Source: Smittium culicis
Lineage: Eukaryota > Kickxellomycota > Harpellomycetes > Harpellales > Legeriomycetaceae
Assembly (NCBI GenBank): GCA_001970855.1
Contig: LSSN01000209.1
Span: 1 to 35,365, forward strand
Reading direction: 5' to 3'
DNA: 35,365 nt
Of the stretch, positions 13,169 to 24,966 are shown one piece after another (position 1 is the first letter of the stretch; each line of letters opens with the position of its first letter). Position numbers and translations under genes: made by a program. The notes under the pieces were generated by a model that worked only from the letters and a program-made list of their open reading frames with translations, was not told where the DNA came from and made no database searches.

Positions 13169-15502
13169 ATGGCTAAAGGCTCGATAAAAGCCAGTCCCAG
13201 GATCTCCCCTGATTCTGATACCTCTGATCCCACTCTTTCTTTTTTTAGTAAATTTCCTCCTCAATCTATCTCCCATCTACAATCGCTCAGTTTAGCACAT
13301 TGACTTATTTTAACTATCCTTATCTCTAACAAGTTTCTTTTTTAATTTACATAGATAAGCCTCATACGATAACCCTCTTAGTTTCTACCTTTCTATTCTT
13401 GCTCTACGTCGCTTTTTACACTAACGATACTGACGAAAATATCAACAACAAATGGGGTCTCGGTGCCGGTTCAATGGTCTTTATTATTATCGGAATCGTT
13501 CTTTTCCGTGACGGCCCTTTCATCCGCCCACACCCTGCCATGTGGCGCGCTGTATTGGCCATGAACGTCTTGTATGAAATGGGTCTCATTTACATCCTCT
13601 TCCAAAATAAAGCCAGCGCCAGAGGTACCATGAAATTCTTTGATAGCAAACTCGGAATCCCCCTTCCCGAAAAATCTTACGCCGAAAACTGCGAATTTAC
13701 CCCTGCAAACGTCTGGGTAACTATCTCCCTTCCAATGTTTCGAAAAAAAATTATTAATGTAAATTATTATCTCCCTCCTTATTCATTTTTTTCATTTCTT
13801 ATCTCATTTATAGGACGGTATAGATATTTTTGTTCTTGCTCATTCCCTCGGCTGGTTTGGAAAGGCCCTGATTTTACGCGATAATCTCATATGCTGGATC
13901 ATCTCTATCTTCTTCGAACTGTGCGAATACTCCCTAGAACATCAACTTGCCAACTTTGCCGAATGTTGGTGGGACCATGTAATACCCATCCCCCTCCCCC
14001 CCTTATAATTTCTTCCCTTTTTTATACCGCATTTTTTACCCTAGCTCTTTCTCACATTTATATCCCCCTTGCTCTATAGTGGCTTTTGGACGTTTTGATT
14101 TGTAACTGGCTAGGAATTTATGTCGGAAATCGATGGTGCGAATATTTCGAAGTCAAAGTAAAATTTCTCCTTCTATCTGCTCATTAAATCCCATTCGCTT
14201 ATATCCATTTATATTGATCATTAAATATTTTTAATCTTTAATCTCCATTGTAAAAAAAATAAAAATAATAATAAAAAGACTTATCAATGGAACGGTATCA
14301 GACAAATACCAACAATCAAAGGCAAAATCAAAAGGGCTGGTGCTCAGTTTACCCCCCATAGCTGGACCAGCTACGAATGGGCCCCAACAAGAAGACTATT
14401 CAACTATTTTGGTTTCGTTATCCTTATCTTAGCCTTCACCTTAGCTGAACTAAACGTCTTCTACCTCAAATACTTGCTATGGGTCCCTCCTGAGCATTAC
14501 TTGGTCATTGCCCGTTTATCCCTCATCTTCCTTTTTGGAATCCCTTGTGTCCGTGAATATTACGAATTCTACTCTAACCCGTAACCCCCCCCCCCCCCCC
14601 CCCCNNNNNNNNNNNNNNNNNNNNNNNNNNNNNNNNNNNNNNNNNNNNNNNNNNNNNNNNNNNNNNNNNNNNNNNNNNNNNNNNNNNNNNNNNNNNNNNN
14701 NNNNNNNNNNNNNNNNNNNNNNNNNNNNNNNNNNNNNNNNNNNNNNNNNNNNNNNNNNNNNNNNNNNNNNNNNNNNNNNNNNNNNNNNNNNNNNNNNNNN
14801 NNNNNNNNNNNNNNNNNNNNNNNNNNNNNNNNNNNNNNNNNNNNNNNNNNNNNNNNNNNNNNNNNNNNNNNNNNNNNNNNNNNNNNNNNNNNNNNNNNNN
14901 NNNNNNNNNNNNNNNNNNNNNNNNNNNNNNNNNNNNNNNNNNNNNNNNNNNNNNNNNNNNNNNNNNNNNNNNNNNNNNNNNNNNNNNNNNNNNNNNNNNN
15001 NNNNNNNNNNNNNNNNNNNNNNNNNNNNNNNNNNNNNNNNNNNNNNNNNNNNNNNNNNNNNNNNNNNNNNNNNNNNNNNNNNNNNNNNNNNNNNNNNNNN
15101 NNNNNNNNNNNNNNNNNNNNNNNNNNNNNNNNNNNNNNNNNNNNNNNNNNNNNNNNNNNNNNNNNNNNNNNNNNNNNNNNNNNNNNNNNNNCCCCCCCCC
15201 CCCCACCATACTTCTTTTTTTACATACTTTATATACTTTATAGCTATTTTAATTATACTTTTTATTTTCCATTTTTTAGAAATTGTAAAAAAATCGGTAT
15301 TCACGCTTGGCTAATGGGCGCAACTATCTTGACCGAGCTACTAATCATTTTCAAATTCTCCTCTGGCGAATTCACCAAACCTTTTCCCAAACACATCGTT
15401 TACGGCTGGTCAATCGCTTTTTCTCTTGTCATCTTGTACGCTGTTTGGCAATTTTACATCAAACCTCGCTTCTTTCCAGCTAAAAAGGAAAAAGAAAATT
15501 AA
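13169..15502 (+). CDS. phosphatidylserine synthase, base-exchange (PTDSS) type
   Basis: Multi-pass ER membrane enzyme that would exchange the head group of phosphatidylcholine or phosphatidylethanolamine for L-serine. Exons: 13169-13247, 13355-13716, 13814-13978, 14080-14157, 14279-14580 and 15280-15502, giving 402 residues. Family landmarks in order: KPHTITLL before the first membrane helix, [15 protein letters not shown], the NFAECWWDH segment, the basic [16 protein letters not shown] loop, [20 protein letters not shown], and [10 protein letters not shown] before the last helices. The tail ends in a lysine-rich KKEKEN. Length is slightly below animal PSS1/PSS2. Exon 5 ends in phase 2 and exon 6 begins with one base, so the frame rejoins as SNP|NCKKIG with the spacing expected for the family. 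The intervening assembly gap therefore removes no coding sequence. This type is unrelated to yeast Cho1. Confidence 0.94.
14585..15204. other. assembly gap bordered by poly-C, inside an intron
   Basis: Twenty C (14585-14604), then 587 undetermined bases (14605-15191), then thirteen C (15192-15204). The tract starts four bases after the donor of PS synthase intron 5. Sequencing or assembly probably failed in a long C-rich tract, so true intron length and content are unknown. Apparent long open frames across this region are artefacts of the N run. Confidence 0.95.
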
Positions 15503-16382
15503 ATTGGTCTCTATATCCTCTCCCCCACTTTTTTAGACAACTTGATAAATTATCTTACTTTTTTAAATTGCCCTTATTTTTCTTTTGATATATAAATAAA
15601 TATTTCATTACTTTAACCCTATCAACTACTATATTCATCCCCCTAGTATATTCTATCTCTTTATTAAATTCTGGTTTTATAATTTCAGTTTAATTTTGAA
15701 TTTTCTTTTAATTAAATTATATCACCTTATTATTTGCGCTAATGTAAAAAATATTTATGTTAACGAAATGTATATATTGATATACATCTGAAATATTTTA
15801 ATGCTTTACAATTAATATAAAATGATTTTAAAATCAAACTTTATTACATTTTTAAATATAAAATGGTAGTATTATTACAATAAAATTCCGAGATTTAAAA
15901 AAAAAAGGTAGTATTATTACCTAAACAAGTTTTATCCAATAATATCATTTGATGGTCATCTATTAATACTATCGAAATAGCTTATTAGTCAAATTATTTT
16001 TTAGTTCTTTTTTACATATAACTATTTTTTTGAAAATTAAAAAAAGTTGTCTTGCCCTTTAAACACTATACTAAAAACGAAAATCATTCTTTTGCTCGCT
16101 GTCCATTTTACGTATAATATTCATTTCCTTAAACAGAAACTCAACACCTCACCATTTCTCCTCTCCACACTTCCCCTACTCATAAAAAAAAAAAAGCAAA
16201 AGGATTAATTATAATTGATTCTACCCACCTCCCAATTCAGCTACAAATACATTTGTAATTAAAATTTATAAATCAATAGTAATAACTTCCCCCACCCCCC
16301 ATCCCGCAAAAATCCAATATCAAGTTAGAATAGAACACAGTCGAATACAATAATAAACGAAACAACATATTTATTAGAAACG
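15503..16382. other. intergenic region between PS synthase and the CCCH gene
   Basis: No gene is seen in 880 bases. The first part is the AT-rich 3' flank of PS synthase. A 14-base word, GGTAGTATTATTAC, occurs twice, 44 bases apart (15863 and 15907). The last 250 bases become C/T- and A-rich (C runs at about 16288-16306) before the start codon at 16383, as upstream of PS synthase. Confidence 0.4.
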
Positions 16383-18485
16383 ATGAATTCGAAACCTGAT
16401 AAAGTTAACTCACAAATTAAGCTCCTTGAAGGTCAGTTGTAAACTAAATACACTATTTTACCCACTAAAATCGAAAATCTTGACCATACTTTTTCTCAAC
16501 TTTTTTTTCTTTTTTAGCTACAATCAACATGCATAAGAAAATGCTTGATTTGAAAAAGAAGATCCAAACTCTTTCGAAAACAGATAGAAATTTTAACCAC
16601 AAACCCCCTGCTACAGAATTTACACACTCGACCTCACTACCTAAGAAAGCCAAAATTGAAACGCGCGATCCTAAGCCTATACCTCCAATTCATACACATA
16701 CTTCACCTAATGCATCCTTCAATTCTTCTCAAATAACCGTTACAAATCTAGAAAAAAAATTTTCACGAGGTATATTTTTCTATTAATTTCTTATTTATTA
16801 CCCACTTGAATATTCCTTAAATAACATACCGCTTCGTTGAATTAATTAGATTCTCCTCATGATAATAGCAGGTACGGTTTTAGATTTCTTTAAGATATCT
16901 TTATTTTATTATTATATAATCAGCTATTTTGTTATCAATTTATATATTTACGTTATATATGATTTTTGTTCTTCTTAAAATGCTAGTTTCTTACCCAAGC
17001 CTGCAAAAAAATATAATAAATATCGTACCATACCTCATAAGAATAAGACCCTCGTTAATACCCCTGACTCTAAATCTAGTAATTCAAACGGTATCGCAAA
17101 AATATCTTTTCCTCATATTCAATTATATTTAGTAATTTATTTAATTTTTTACCCTCATTATCTATCAAATTTTACTTGTTTTTACAAATTTTTGCTAATT
17201 GTAGATTCTAGTGAAAATACTAGTTTATCCCAGCTCAAACCCAACCCGTTCGTTCAAACTTCCTACGGGAAAATCGTAAGAATCGATGTACTTAAAAAGA
17301 ACAAAGAGTTAAAGTAAGCACCGCCACCCACCCCCCTTCCCCTTCCCCTTTCTTTATTAATCTATCCTTTCCCAGAAAAAAATGCTCATATTCTCATTTC
17401 ATCCATTTGATAAAATGTACTTGTATTTTCTCTTTACTTTTAGTCTTCTATCCCAAAACCTTAAATCTAAACAAAATCAATTAAGATTAGCAAAAGCAGG
17501 TAAAAAATACACATTAACCTTTTTCTTTTTGATTCTTTATTCACGAGTTCATAATTAACTGATTTCTTTCAATAAACAAATCTTCAGATTTCCTTCAAAA
17601 AATGATCAACTCGAAATCTCAATCGCTGGCAAAAAAAAGGAATAAACTTAAACACTGCCCAAATTTCCTTAAAGGCTTCTGCAAATTTTCAAAAACTAGC
17701 TGCACGTATAGGCATCCAACAAGCCAGTTCCAGGTGCCCCATTGCACAAAATTCCAAAGAAACCAGTGCAAGCTCGACCAAACTTGCCAGTATGCTCACG
17801 TTAGAGTAAGTGCAACTGCCAAAATATGCAAAAATTTCGTTATTAGCAGACACTGTAAAGACGGTTTCAGCTGCAAACTAAAACACGTTTACGCGTGCCC
17901 TTTCTACTTCAACGAAAAAAATAAATGCCAACGAATTCGTTGCCCTTACCCGCACTATATCTTATCCAACAAAAACAACAACAATGACTTTACCACAAAC
18001 CAAATGACTAATAAGTCCTCTTCGACCACTGGCTTTAAACAATCTTTAAATGCTCTAAATTTCAACAAATCTCTCACAATAAATAATACCCCTAGTTATA
18101 AACTTACCGATACGAATACTGCTACTTCCAAAAGTACTCCAAGTTTCAACTCAGTTCTCTGTAAGCTAGTTTACCGATATTTATACTTACCATATGCCTA
18201 TATTTCATTACAATTGTCGGATTCACCTTAAAAATTATTCCACTTTATAAAAACAATTTCTTATTATTTATTTAAAATTTTTTTCCATGTCTACACCTAC
18301 CCCCCCTTTTTTTCTTTTGCCTACTTTTTATGACTCCCAAAAAAAAAATAGTAAAAGGTAGCCCTGATAAATCCTTGATCCCGGAAACTAAAATTTATAA
18401 ACCTGATACCGACCCTCTATCTAACTCCAATAATGAATCAGATTCTGGTTCTGATTCTGATCATTCTTTAAAATGGTACTTGTGA
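16383..18485 (+). CDS. CCCH zinc-finger protein, ZC3H3/Red5-like
   Basis: Probable nuclear RNA-binding protein. ZC3H3 and fission yeast Red5 act in polyadenylation, export and exosome targeting of RNA. Eight exons: 16383-16431, 16518-16769, 16850-16871 (22 bases), 16987 to about 17078 or 17090, 17205-17313, 17444-17499, 17588-18160 and 18352-18485; about 428-432 residues. The exon 4 donor is uncertain (GTAATT or GTATCG, both phase 1). Exon 7 encodes four tandem fingers: C-x7-C-x6-C-x3-H, C-x7-C-x5-C-x3-H, C-x8-C-x5-C-x3-H and C-x9-C-x4-C-x3-H. The linker AHVRVSATAKICKNF matches the ZC3H3 inter-finger pattern; the first finger of the five-finger animal protein is not seen. The region before the fingers is basic and helical. 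The tail is Ser/Thr/Asn-rich and ends in an acidic Ser-Asp repeat (SDSGSDSD), then LKWYL. Subfamily assignment is inference. Confidence 0.8.
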
Positions 18486-18994
18486 TAAAATTTAATAAAA
18501 AATCAGCCCTGAATGTCCCTAACTGTGTTTGCATAAATTATCAACCTGTGTGAGTACAAATTAAAAAAAAAATTTTTTGACTTTTTTAACTTGTGCGTTT
18601 TAATTCTTTCTATTAGCTTCCCCCTTTCTTTTTATACTGATTCTAAATAACTTGTAATTTTTTTTCCTACTCTATTTTTTTTTTTTTTAGCAATTTTAAA
18701 GAATAAAACTTTTGACTGCAATTAAATTTCTTTTATTTTTAATTTTATTATTTCTGCTTGCATTTTATACAAAACAACACCCCTCACCTTGTCCAGATTT
18801 AAATTTAATTTTTTTTTTTTTTTAATTGATAAAATAAAGGCCGTTTCTTGGAATTTCTGTTTGTTGCATACTTTGAGCTAAAATATATAGACCAGCAGCT
18901 ATATCCTTCATTTTTATTATTTTCGGTGACATTAATTAACAAAACTTCTAACAAACCTTAATTTAACTTTACATACATATATATATCAAGGTTT
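18486..18994. other. intergenic, convergent 3' regions
   Basis: About 510 bases between the CCCH stop codon and the stop of the small minus-strand gene. It is rich in poly-T and poly-A runs (for example 18657-18689 and 18806-18824), consistent with 3' ends of converging transcripts. No gene is seen. Confidence 0.4.
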
Positions 18995-19390
18995 CTACTG
19001 TTCCAAAGATAGTTTTCTGCATATAAAAAAATTCTCATCGGGGCCATGAGCCTCTTCCAATTCTTTGATTGAATCGAAGAGCTTTTTGTTTCTACTTTCT
19101 TTAGAAATATTAAATCGAAACCTTTTTTTCTTTTTTTCTTTGATTATCTAAATATTTTATTTTTGTTAATTTGTAATTAGCTTGTTTGAGTTTATTTAAA
19201 TTAGAATTGGTTTATGTTAAAACAAAATAAATTGTATAAATAAAATAAAGCTTGGTTAAAATTTATTAAATATTAGGGTAACTTATTTGTTTCGTTAAAG
19301 AGGTTTAATAGTAGTTGTAAAATTGACCAAAACTTACCGTATATTCAATTGTTAGTGAATTAATTTGTTTAAAATCTGTTTCCTTTTGTT
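18995..19390 (-). CDS. last two exons of a small unidentified gene (5' end unresolved)
   Basis: Two stretches on the minus strand read as well-formed exons. The upstream one is 19338-19390: an acceptor TTGACGATTAG, then 17 codons (EQKETDFKQINSLTIEYT including the split first codon), then a strong donor GTAAGT. A 190-base intron with acceptor ATATTTAG leads, in phase 0, to 18995-19147. That exon encodes 50 residues: a very basic start (KEKKKKRFRF), then NISKESRNKKLFDSIKELEE, AHGPDENFFI, and a TAG stop. Composition and charged, helical character are like the real genes and unlike the surrounding AT-rich DNA. The upstream exon needs a phase-1 partner. The best candidate start is ATG at 19804-19806, giving a 22-base first exon to 19785, but its donor (GTCGCT) is weak. 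I do not recognise the family. Confidence 0.5.
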
Positions 19391-20247
19391 CTAATCGTCA
19401 AAAATACGTGACTATTTAGGGCTTTATTTTATTGCGATCAAATTTTTCAATTTAGTAGTTGATTAATCATTTTTTTATTACTTTAAATTTAAGTTTATAA
19501 AATTTACACTTGATTCATTGAGGGTTTGCGCACTAATTGCAATTCAAGTTATATGTGATGTGAATATCTAGGGTTTTGTAAATATCAATTGAAAATTCAC
19601 CAAGTTAAATTTAATTAATTTAAAAAAAAGTCCAAAAACGCTTTATTTTATTATTATTATCTTTTTGTTTTATTAAGAGCACCAAGATTTACAAATTAGT
19701 CTCGTTTGTGTCTCATCTCAAAGTTCATTTTAGAACTTCCACAAATGTATTTATGTTTAAATAATCGATGATCTCAGTAGCGACCTTCCAAGGCACATGT
19801 AAACATCTTGTAATTCTGCGATAAGAAAATGGAAACCACTAGTCGATAAACATCAATATATTTTTTATAACATATCAATAGTTGGACAACAATTATAAAT
19901 ACAATTTTTTAGGATCGCTAGTAAGGAGTTATAATGTTTAATGGCATGTATAACGAATATATTTATGAGCGTATACCATAAATGCAGTGGTTTTTATACT
20001 AGATATAATAAATTTTCGTGTCACAACTTTTGATTATTATCAACTAAAATAGTAAATAAATAGTAGTGAATCTTTTTTTTTGAATTTTATCAAAAAGATC
20101 GAGTACAAATAAAAATAAGGTGTATTTAGATATATGAATATTATTTAAGGAAATAGCAATTAATAATAATAATAGTAATAAGTACGCGCTAGTACCAAAT
20201 AAAGGGGGAGGGTAGTTTTTTGTAGATAAAAATTGACATATACATAA
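19391..20247 (-). other. spacer downstream of SPT7; probable 5' part and promoter of the small gene
   Basis: About 860 bases after the SPT7 stop. It contains a C-rich stretch on the SPT7 sense strand about 40 bases past the stop (plus-strand AAAGGGGGAGGG at about 20200-20212). The minus strand at 19785-19816 has an acceptor-like TTCTTATCGCAG and a short open reading (NYKMFTCALE). This could belong to the unidentified gene but is not proven. Nothing else is supportable. Confidence 0.3.
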
Positions 20248-23200
20248 TCAGTTTTTCTTTTGTTTTGGGGCTTTTATAGCAGCTGGTGTACCAACAATCT
20301 TTTTCCCAGTTGCTTTAAGTTTTGGGTCTGTGGCACTTTCAGTTTTTTTTTTTTTCTTTACTGCTTCTATACTGCTGCCTTGTTCGTCCTTTCTTTTTTT
20401 TGAAGTTGATGGCTTAACTGTTGGAAGATCAAGTTTTTTTTTTGCTTGTTTCGGCGTACCAGGAACTAAAATATCTTTATTATCTGCATTACTTGTCACT
20501 TCTGGTTTTAACATCGTGTTTGAGGAAGTTTTAGGTTTAGAATCGTCGGTATTAGCATTTTGAAATACTGATGTACTGTTTGATGTTTTGCTCATATCTT
20601 TATCCTGTAAGTTTGTAGATTCTGTATCTGCCTTAAGCTTTTGGATCAAAGTCGAAGAAAGATCAACTTTTGTAGCTGGAGTCTTATTTTGAATAGATAA
20701 ATTTTTATTTACAGATCCTGAATTTAAGCTGTTATTAATTAGCGTCTTTTTTTTCAAATTATTAGGGGGAGGTACTTTAGGTCTTGTTCCATAGCCATAT
20801 CTAGATTTCATAGGCAGAATTTCATCCTCGACTAGTGGCGTTAAATGATCAAGAAGATCAGAATTAGCACTCAAGTATTTTTGCAGAGTAATGTATGGAT
20901 CTTCATCAATCGACTCTGGGTCATTCTGGTCATTACTTTCACCAACGCTACCGTCGCCAGAATCAGGATTTCCGTTAGATGAAAACAAGGAAAATTTAGG
21001 CAAGCCAGAGAATTTTTCAGTTAAAAACGGAACGAATAAACCTATCTGACCAGTCAAACTCGAAACTTGGTTCCATAAAGGAGGTGGAATATACTTCAAT
21101 TCGTGGATAGAAAGACCGCCAGCTACGGAGCTAAATTTATTTCTTGCTTTTCCGAACCAGAGTTCGTTCGGGATACCTTTATTAACGTCAATACCAAACT
21201 CCTTATCAAGTCCAAGCTCTTTGAACCCGAAAAAGTCGTCACCGACTGCCGATAGGTCGCCATTTACTAAAGAATCATCATTGGTCAATTCCATCAAGTC
21301 ATCAGCTTGGTTATTTGATGCGCCCTAAAATTATCATTCATGGAGTTATATAGTTTAAAAAATTATAAAGGTTAAAATTAATTTATAAAAAAAATGAATT
21401 TAGGTTTGTATAAAACTTTGCAAGTTCAAAAGAATGTTGTAAAAAAAAAAAAAGAATAATTTAAATAAAATTGAACCGAGAAGGATAAAGAATTTACAGA
21501 TACAAGCTCTTCATATGATCGTAGTAACTTTTTTTCAGTGTCAGCTATTTTAAGTTCCATTTTTTCAATGCGTTCATCGCAATAAAATTTGAGGTCGTCG
21601 AGACTTTCAACACCATTTTCGTGTAGAGCGTGAGCTAAAATAGCTTCACTGGACATATTTTTAGAGTGGTTATCGGTGTATATACGCAGAGTTTGGCCCA
21701 AGTTAGTAATATATTGGATGACTACTTCGCTTATTATACCTAAAGCCTGGGCAGTAAGCTTTTCAAATCCAACATGAGCTAGAATTAAACTACAAATACG
21801 ATTCATTAGGTGCGAGCCAGAACTTTTGTTCAAATTGAGTTCATGAAGGCTTTTTATTTTTGACGCTGAAAATTTAGAAACTCCTTTGCTTGTCTTGATT
21901 TGCTGGGCAGCTATCCTTTGATTATTCTCAGGTATTGACGTGTAGGGGAGATTCAAGCCCTTTTTTAAAGGAGTGTCTTTAATATTATCTAAAGGCTTAC
22001 TATCCTCATTGTTGTTATCAATTAACGAGAATTTGTCAATGTCTAGGTTTAGTTCAAAATCATTATCAAATGTTGATGTTTGGTTTTCTGCTAAGCTGTA
22101 ATTTCCTTCATAATATCCAACGGATATGTTGAATTTAATGATATTAATCTTGTTGTCAATAATTCTAATTCGGCTTAATGAATCGATGGTATTGCTCATG
22201 CTGCTAAACATTTTATTTTGAGGAAATTTAGCACAAGGGAATTCAGATATTTTTAAAGGAGGTTTAGCTTTTAATTTTAAAGAATCGTAAGAATCAAAAT
22301 CTACATGTTTACAATAGCAGTTTTTTTTTAAATCAGGGATTCCTGAAATTATGTCATAAGAGCTGTTATACCCTAAATGGGAGTTGACTTGTAAATTTGA
22401 TTTAAAATCATTCATTAAATCAAGGGTTAGTTTTTGTCGTTTTAAAATCGAGTTGAATTTTGATCTGTCAGTAGAGGACGCAGTTGAAGTGTTCACTTGG
22501 TCAGAAAGAGCTTCGTCTAAATCAAGGTCATCCTTAGTATAGATTATTTTTGGGAAAAACTCGCCAGGTGTAGAGGATAGCGGGCTTTCATAATATTCAA
22601 TTTTTGAATGAGATTCCAAAGCAAAGTTTTCCATTTTATAGGAAGTTCTTAATAGCGCTTTTTGATTAGGGAAATCTGTTTTAAGTCTTTTCATAGATTC
22701 AATAGCACAATTAGATCTAAAATCCTTACTAGTACGTTCCCAAACCTCAGAATCGTTGAAAAAATGCTTTGACATTGAACACAAAGTGTCATTAACCCTT
22801 TGATATACTCTTTTTGAATTAGCCTTGGACTGATCATGATTAACGCTATTTAATTTGCTTGTTTCGCTGGAAACTCCATTCTCGCTAATAATGGCATGCG
22901 GAATAACATTTTCTGGCAAAAAAAAGTTAGGGTCCGAAGGCTGGAAAGTATCCAAATCCTTGTTATAATTAGTAGCGCTTGAATCCAGCTTTTTAAGGCT
23001 TGACAATGAATCAGTGGTGCCAGCCGGAGATTTCGAAGCGTTTTCTGACATTTCAGGGCTAAACAAGCGGTTTGATTTCGAAATTGAGTTTCCAAAGTCA
23101 TTTACTGTTCCACTATCGCTATCATCGCCAAACTCAGTGTTAAGTTCATCATCATTGTCAAAAAGCATGCGTTCCATAATTTTATAATCAGTAACTTTAG

Positions 23201-24966
23201 ATAATAGTTGGTCAGCCTTTTTAACAATTAAATCGGCTTGTTTTCTATATGGGTGACTCTAATTTGAATAAAAATAAAAAAAAAAGGATTGTTAGAAAAT
23301 GCATGGAGTAATTTAAAAAAAAAACTTCTTTTGGGAAATTATCACATTAGGGAGTAGAATGATCTTACTGGGGCAGTATTGTATTGATAGCAGTTATTTC
23401 TGATTAGTTTAATATCGTCTTCGAATTCTTTTTTACTTCTATAGTAAAGATTTTTTAGGCGCTTAGACATTGTTCCCAAATCCATTGGATTTGATATTAC
23501 ATCATAGTAGTCAGGAGCATCACGTCTTTTAACTTGAGACAGGAAAGGGAGAGATATGGAACCCATGTTTTTAATTTCAGTTAGAACGTTTTCAAGGCTG
23601 GTGTATAGCTCTTCTTGACCTGGAATTTCATCAGAGTTCCATTTATTTTTTTTTGGGCGAACTTCAGATAATAAGTTAGCTAGCTCTACAGAAGATAGGT
23701 TAACCTGTTCGCGATTGAGATCAATATAAGCAGCCAAGTTTTTAATTCCTGGTATAGACGATACTTGACTAGAGACATTGTCTAGTTTTATTTTTTGCTC
23801 TTTTCTGGATACGCTTTCTTTAATTGATATACGGTCAGATTCAAATTGTTGAACTTCTTTGATTGAGCTTAAATCATTTTCTAAGGTGTGATAAATTAGC
23901 CCTACAGGAACAATTTGTTTGTTGTGTTGGATCTGGCTGGTGTTTTCTTCTATCGGGTCATAAGAAGGGCTTTGAGAAGTATTTGAAATCTTATTGTCAT
24001 ATTTTGGGGATGCATTAGTTTCATTGATAATACCATTTGTGTTGGTATTGTTAGATAACTTATCATTGGAAGAAAACCAATCTGAAACGATGTCAATAGA
24101 GTTGGAAGTTTTGACTTTTAACGAGTTATCTATTTCTAAAGAGGAGTCGTTTTTTAAGTTTGTAGTTGGGATATCTTGATTTTCAGAATTTGAGCTACTT
24201 TCATCAAAATCGTCAAATTCTTCAATCTTTCGGGATAAATCCTTCGAGAATAAATCATTTTCTTCGTCTTTGAGGCTTTGAGAATCTAAGGGTAAAATAA
24301 AATTGAGTAAGATGAAATACATAAAGGAAGAGAATTGTGGGATATAAATATATAAATACCGTTTTGAATATCAAAATCATTGGCAGGCGAGGTTAATTCA
24401 ACGAGATCACGAGTTTTTTCAGAGGATAGATTGGATAGTTCAACAGAATTTAATTTCGGTGAATTTAGAAGTTCTAAGGAGGCAGATAGGTCTTCAGAGC
24501 TACAACTATCACAATTAAAAGGGTAAATGGCAGAGACGTATTGTTCGAAAATGATTGCTCTTACGTATACGGCAGCGAGCATTCGAGAAAATTTGTCATT
24601 TTTTAGATTGGAATCAACTTTATGTAAGGGAGTAATGGAATCAGAGTCTGAGCTTATAGATATTAAAGGGATGTTAGGTGTTGGGTGAGGCTTGAGGGGG
24701 TTTTGGTGAAGGCTATTATCAATATCTTTTGATGGTATAAATTCTTCGGATATAGAGGAATCAGGAATGTCAGATAGCCAGTCATCTTTGCAGAAAGTCA
24801 TAAACTCTTTCCATTTATCGATATTTTCGAGGGAATTTTTTAAGAATAGTAAGAAATCCGAATTTATGTAACCAGGCCATAAGTTCTTCCTATCCAATTC
24901 GCGAGCTATATTGTAAGTTTTCAATGCCCATTTTTCGCTTGATAAAGATATTTGATTAAAATCCAT
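20248..24966 (-). CDS. SPT7: SAGA complex subunit Spt7 (bromodomain, histone fold)
   Basis: Structural subunit of the SAGA coactivator, which acetylates histone H3 at promoters. Four exons in coding order: 24966-24360, 24285-23369, 23258-21498 and 21324-20248, with consistent phases, giving 1453 residues (yeast Spt7 has 1332). A bromodomain occupies about residues 428-535 (LPFLSQVKRRDAPDYYDVISNP, MDLGTM, then the acetyl-lysine-contacting YN near residue 505). It is interrupted by a phase-0 intron and continues as SHPYRKQADLIVKKADQLL. A histone fold lies at about 992-1070 (MNRICSLILAHVGFEKLTAQAL, ISEVVIQYITNLGQ), followed by a coiled coil. Exon 4 carries a conserved-looking IPPPLWNQVSSLTGQIG block and a Lys-rich tail. 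The bromodomain plus histone-fold order is the fungal Spt7 arrangement; animal SUPT7L lacks the bromodomain. The exon 3 donor could instead be GTATCT two codons earlier. The gene is divergent from the AMMECR1-domain gene. Confidence 0.9.

Noticed and set aside
14508..15314. Long open frames on both strands across 14508-15314.
   Set aside because: They consist almost entirely of undetermined bases (N) and poly-C translated as open; the real PS synthase frame splices out this interval.
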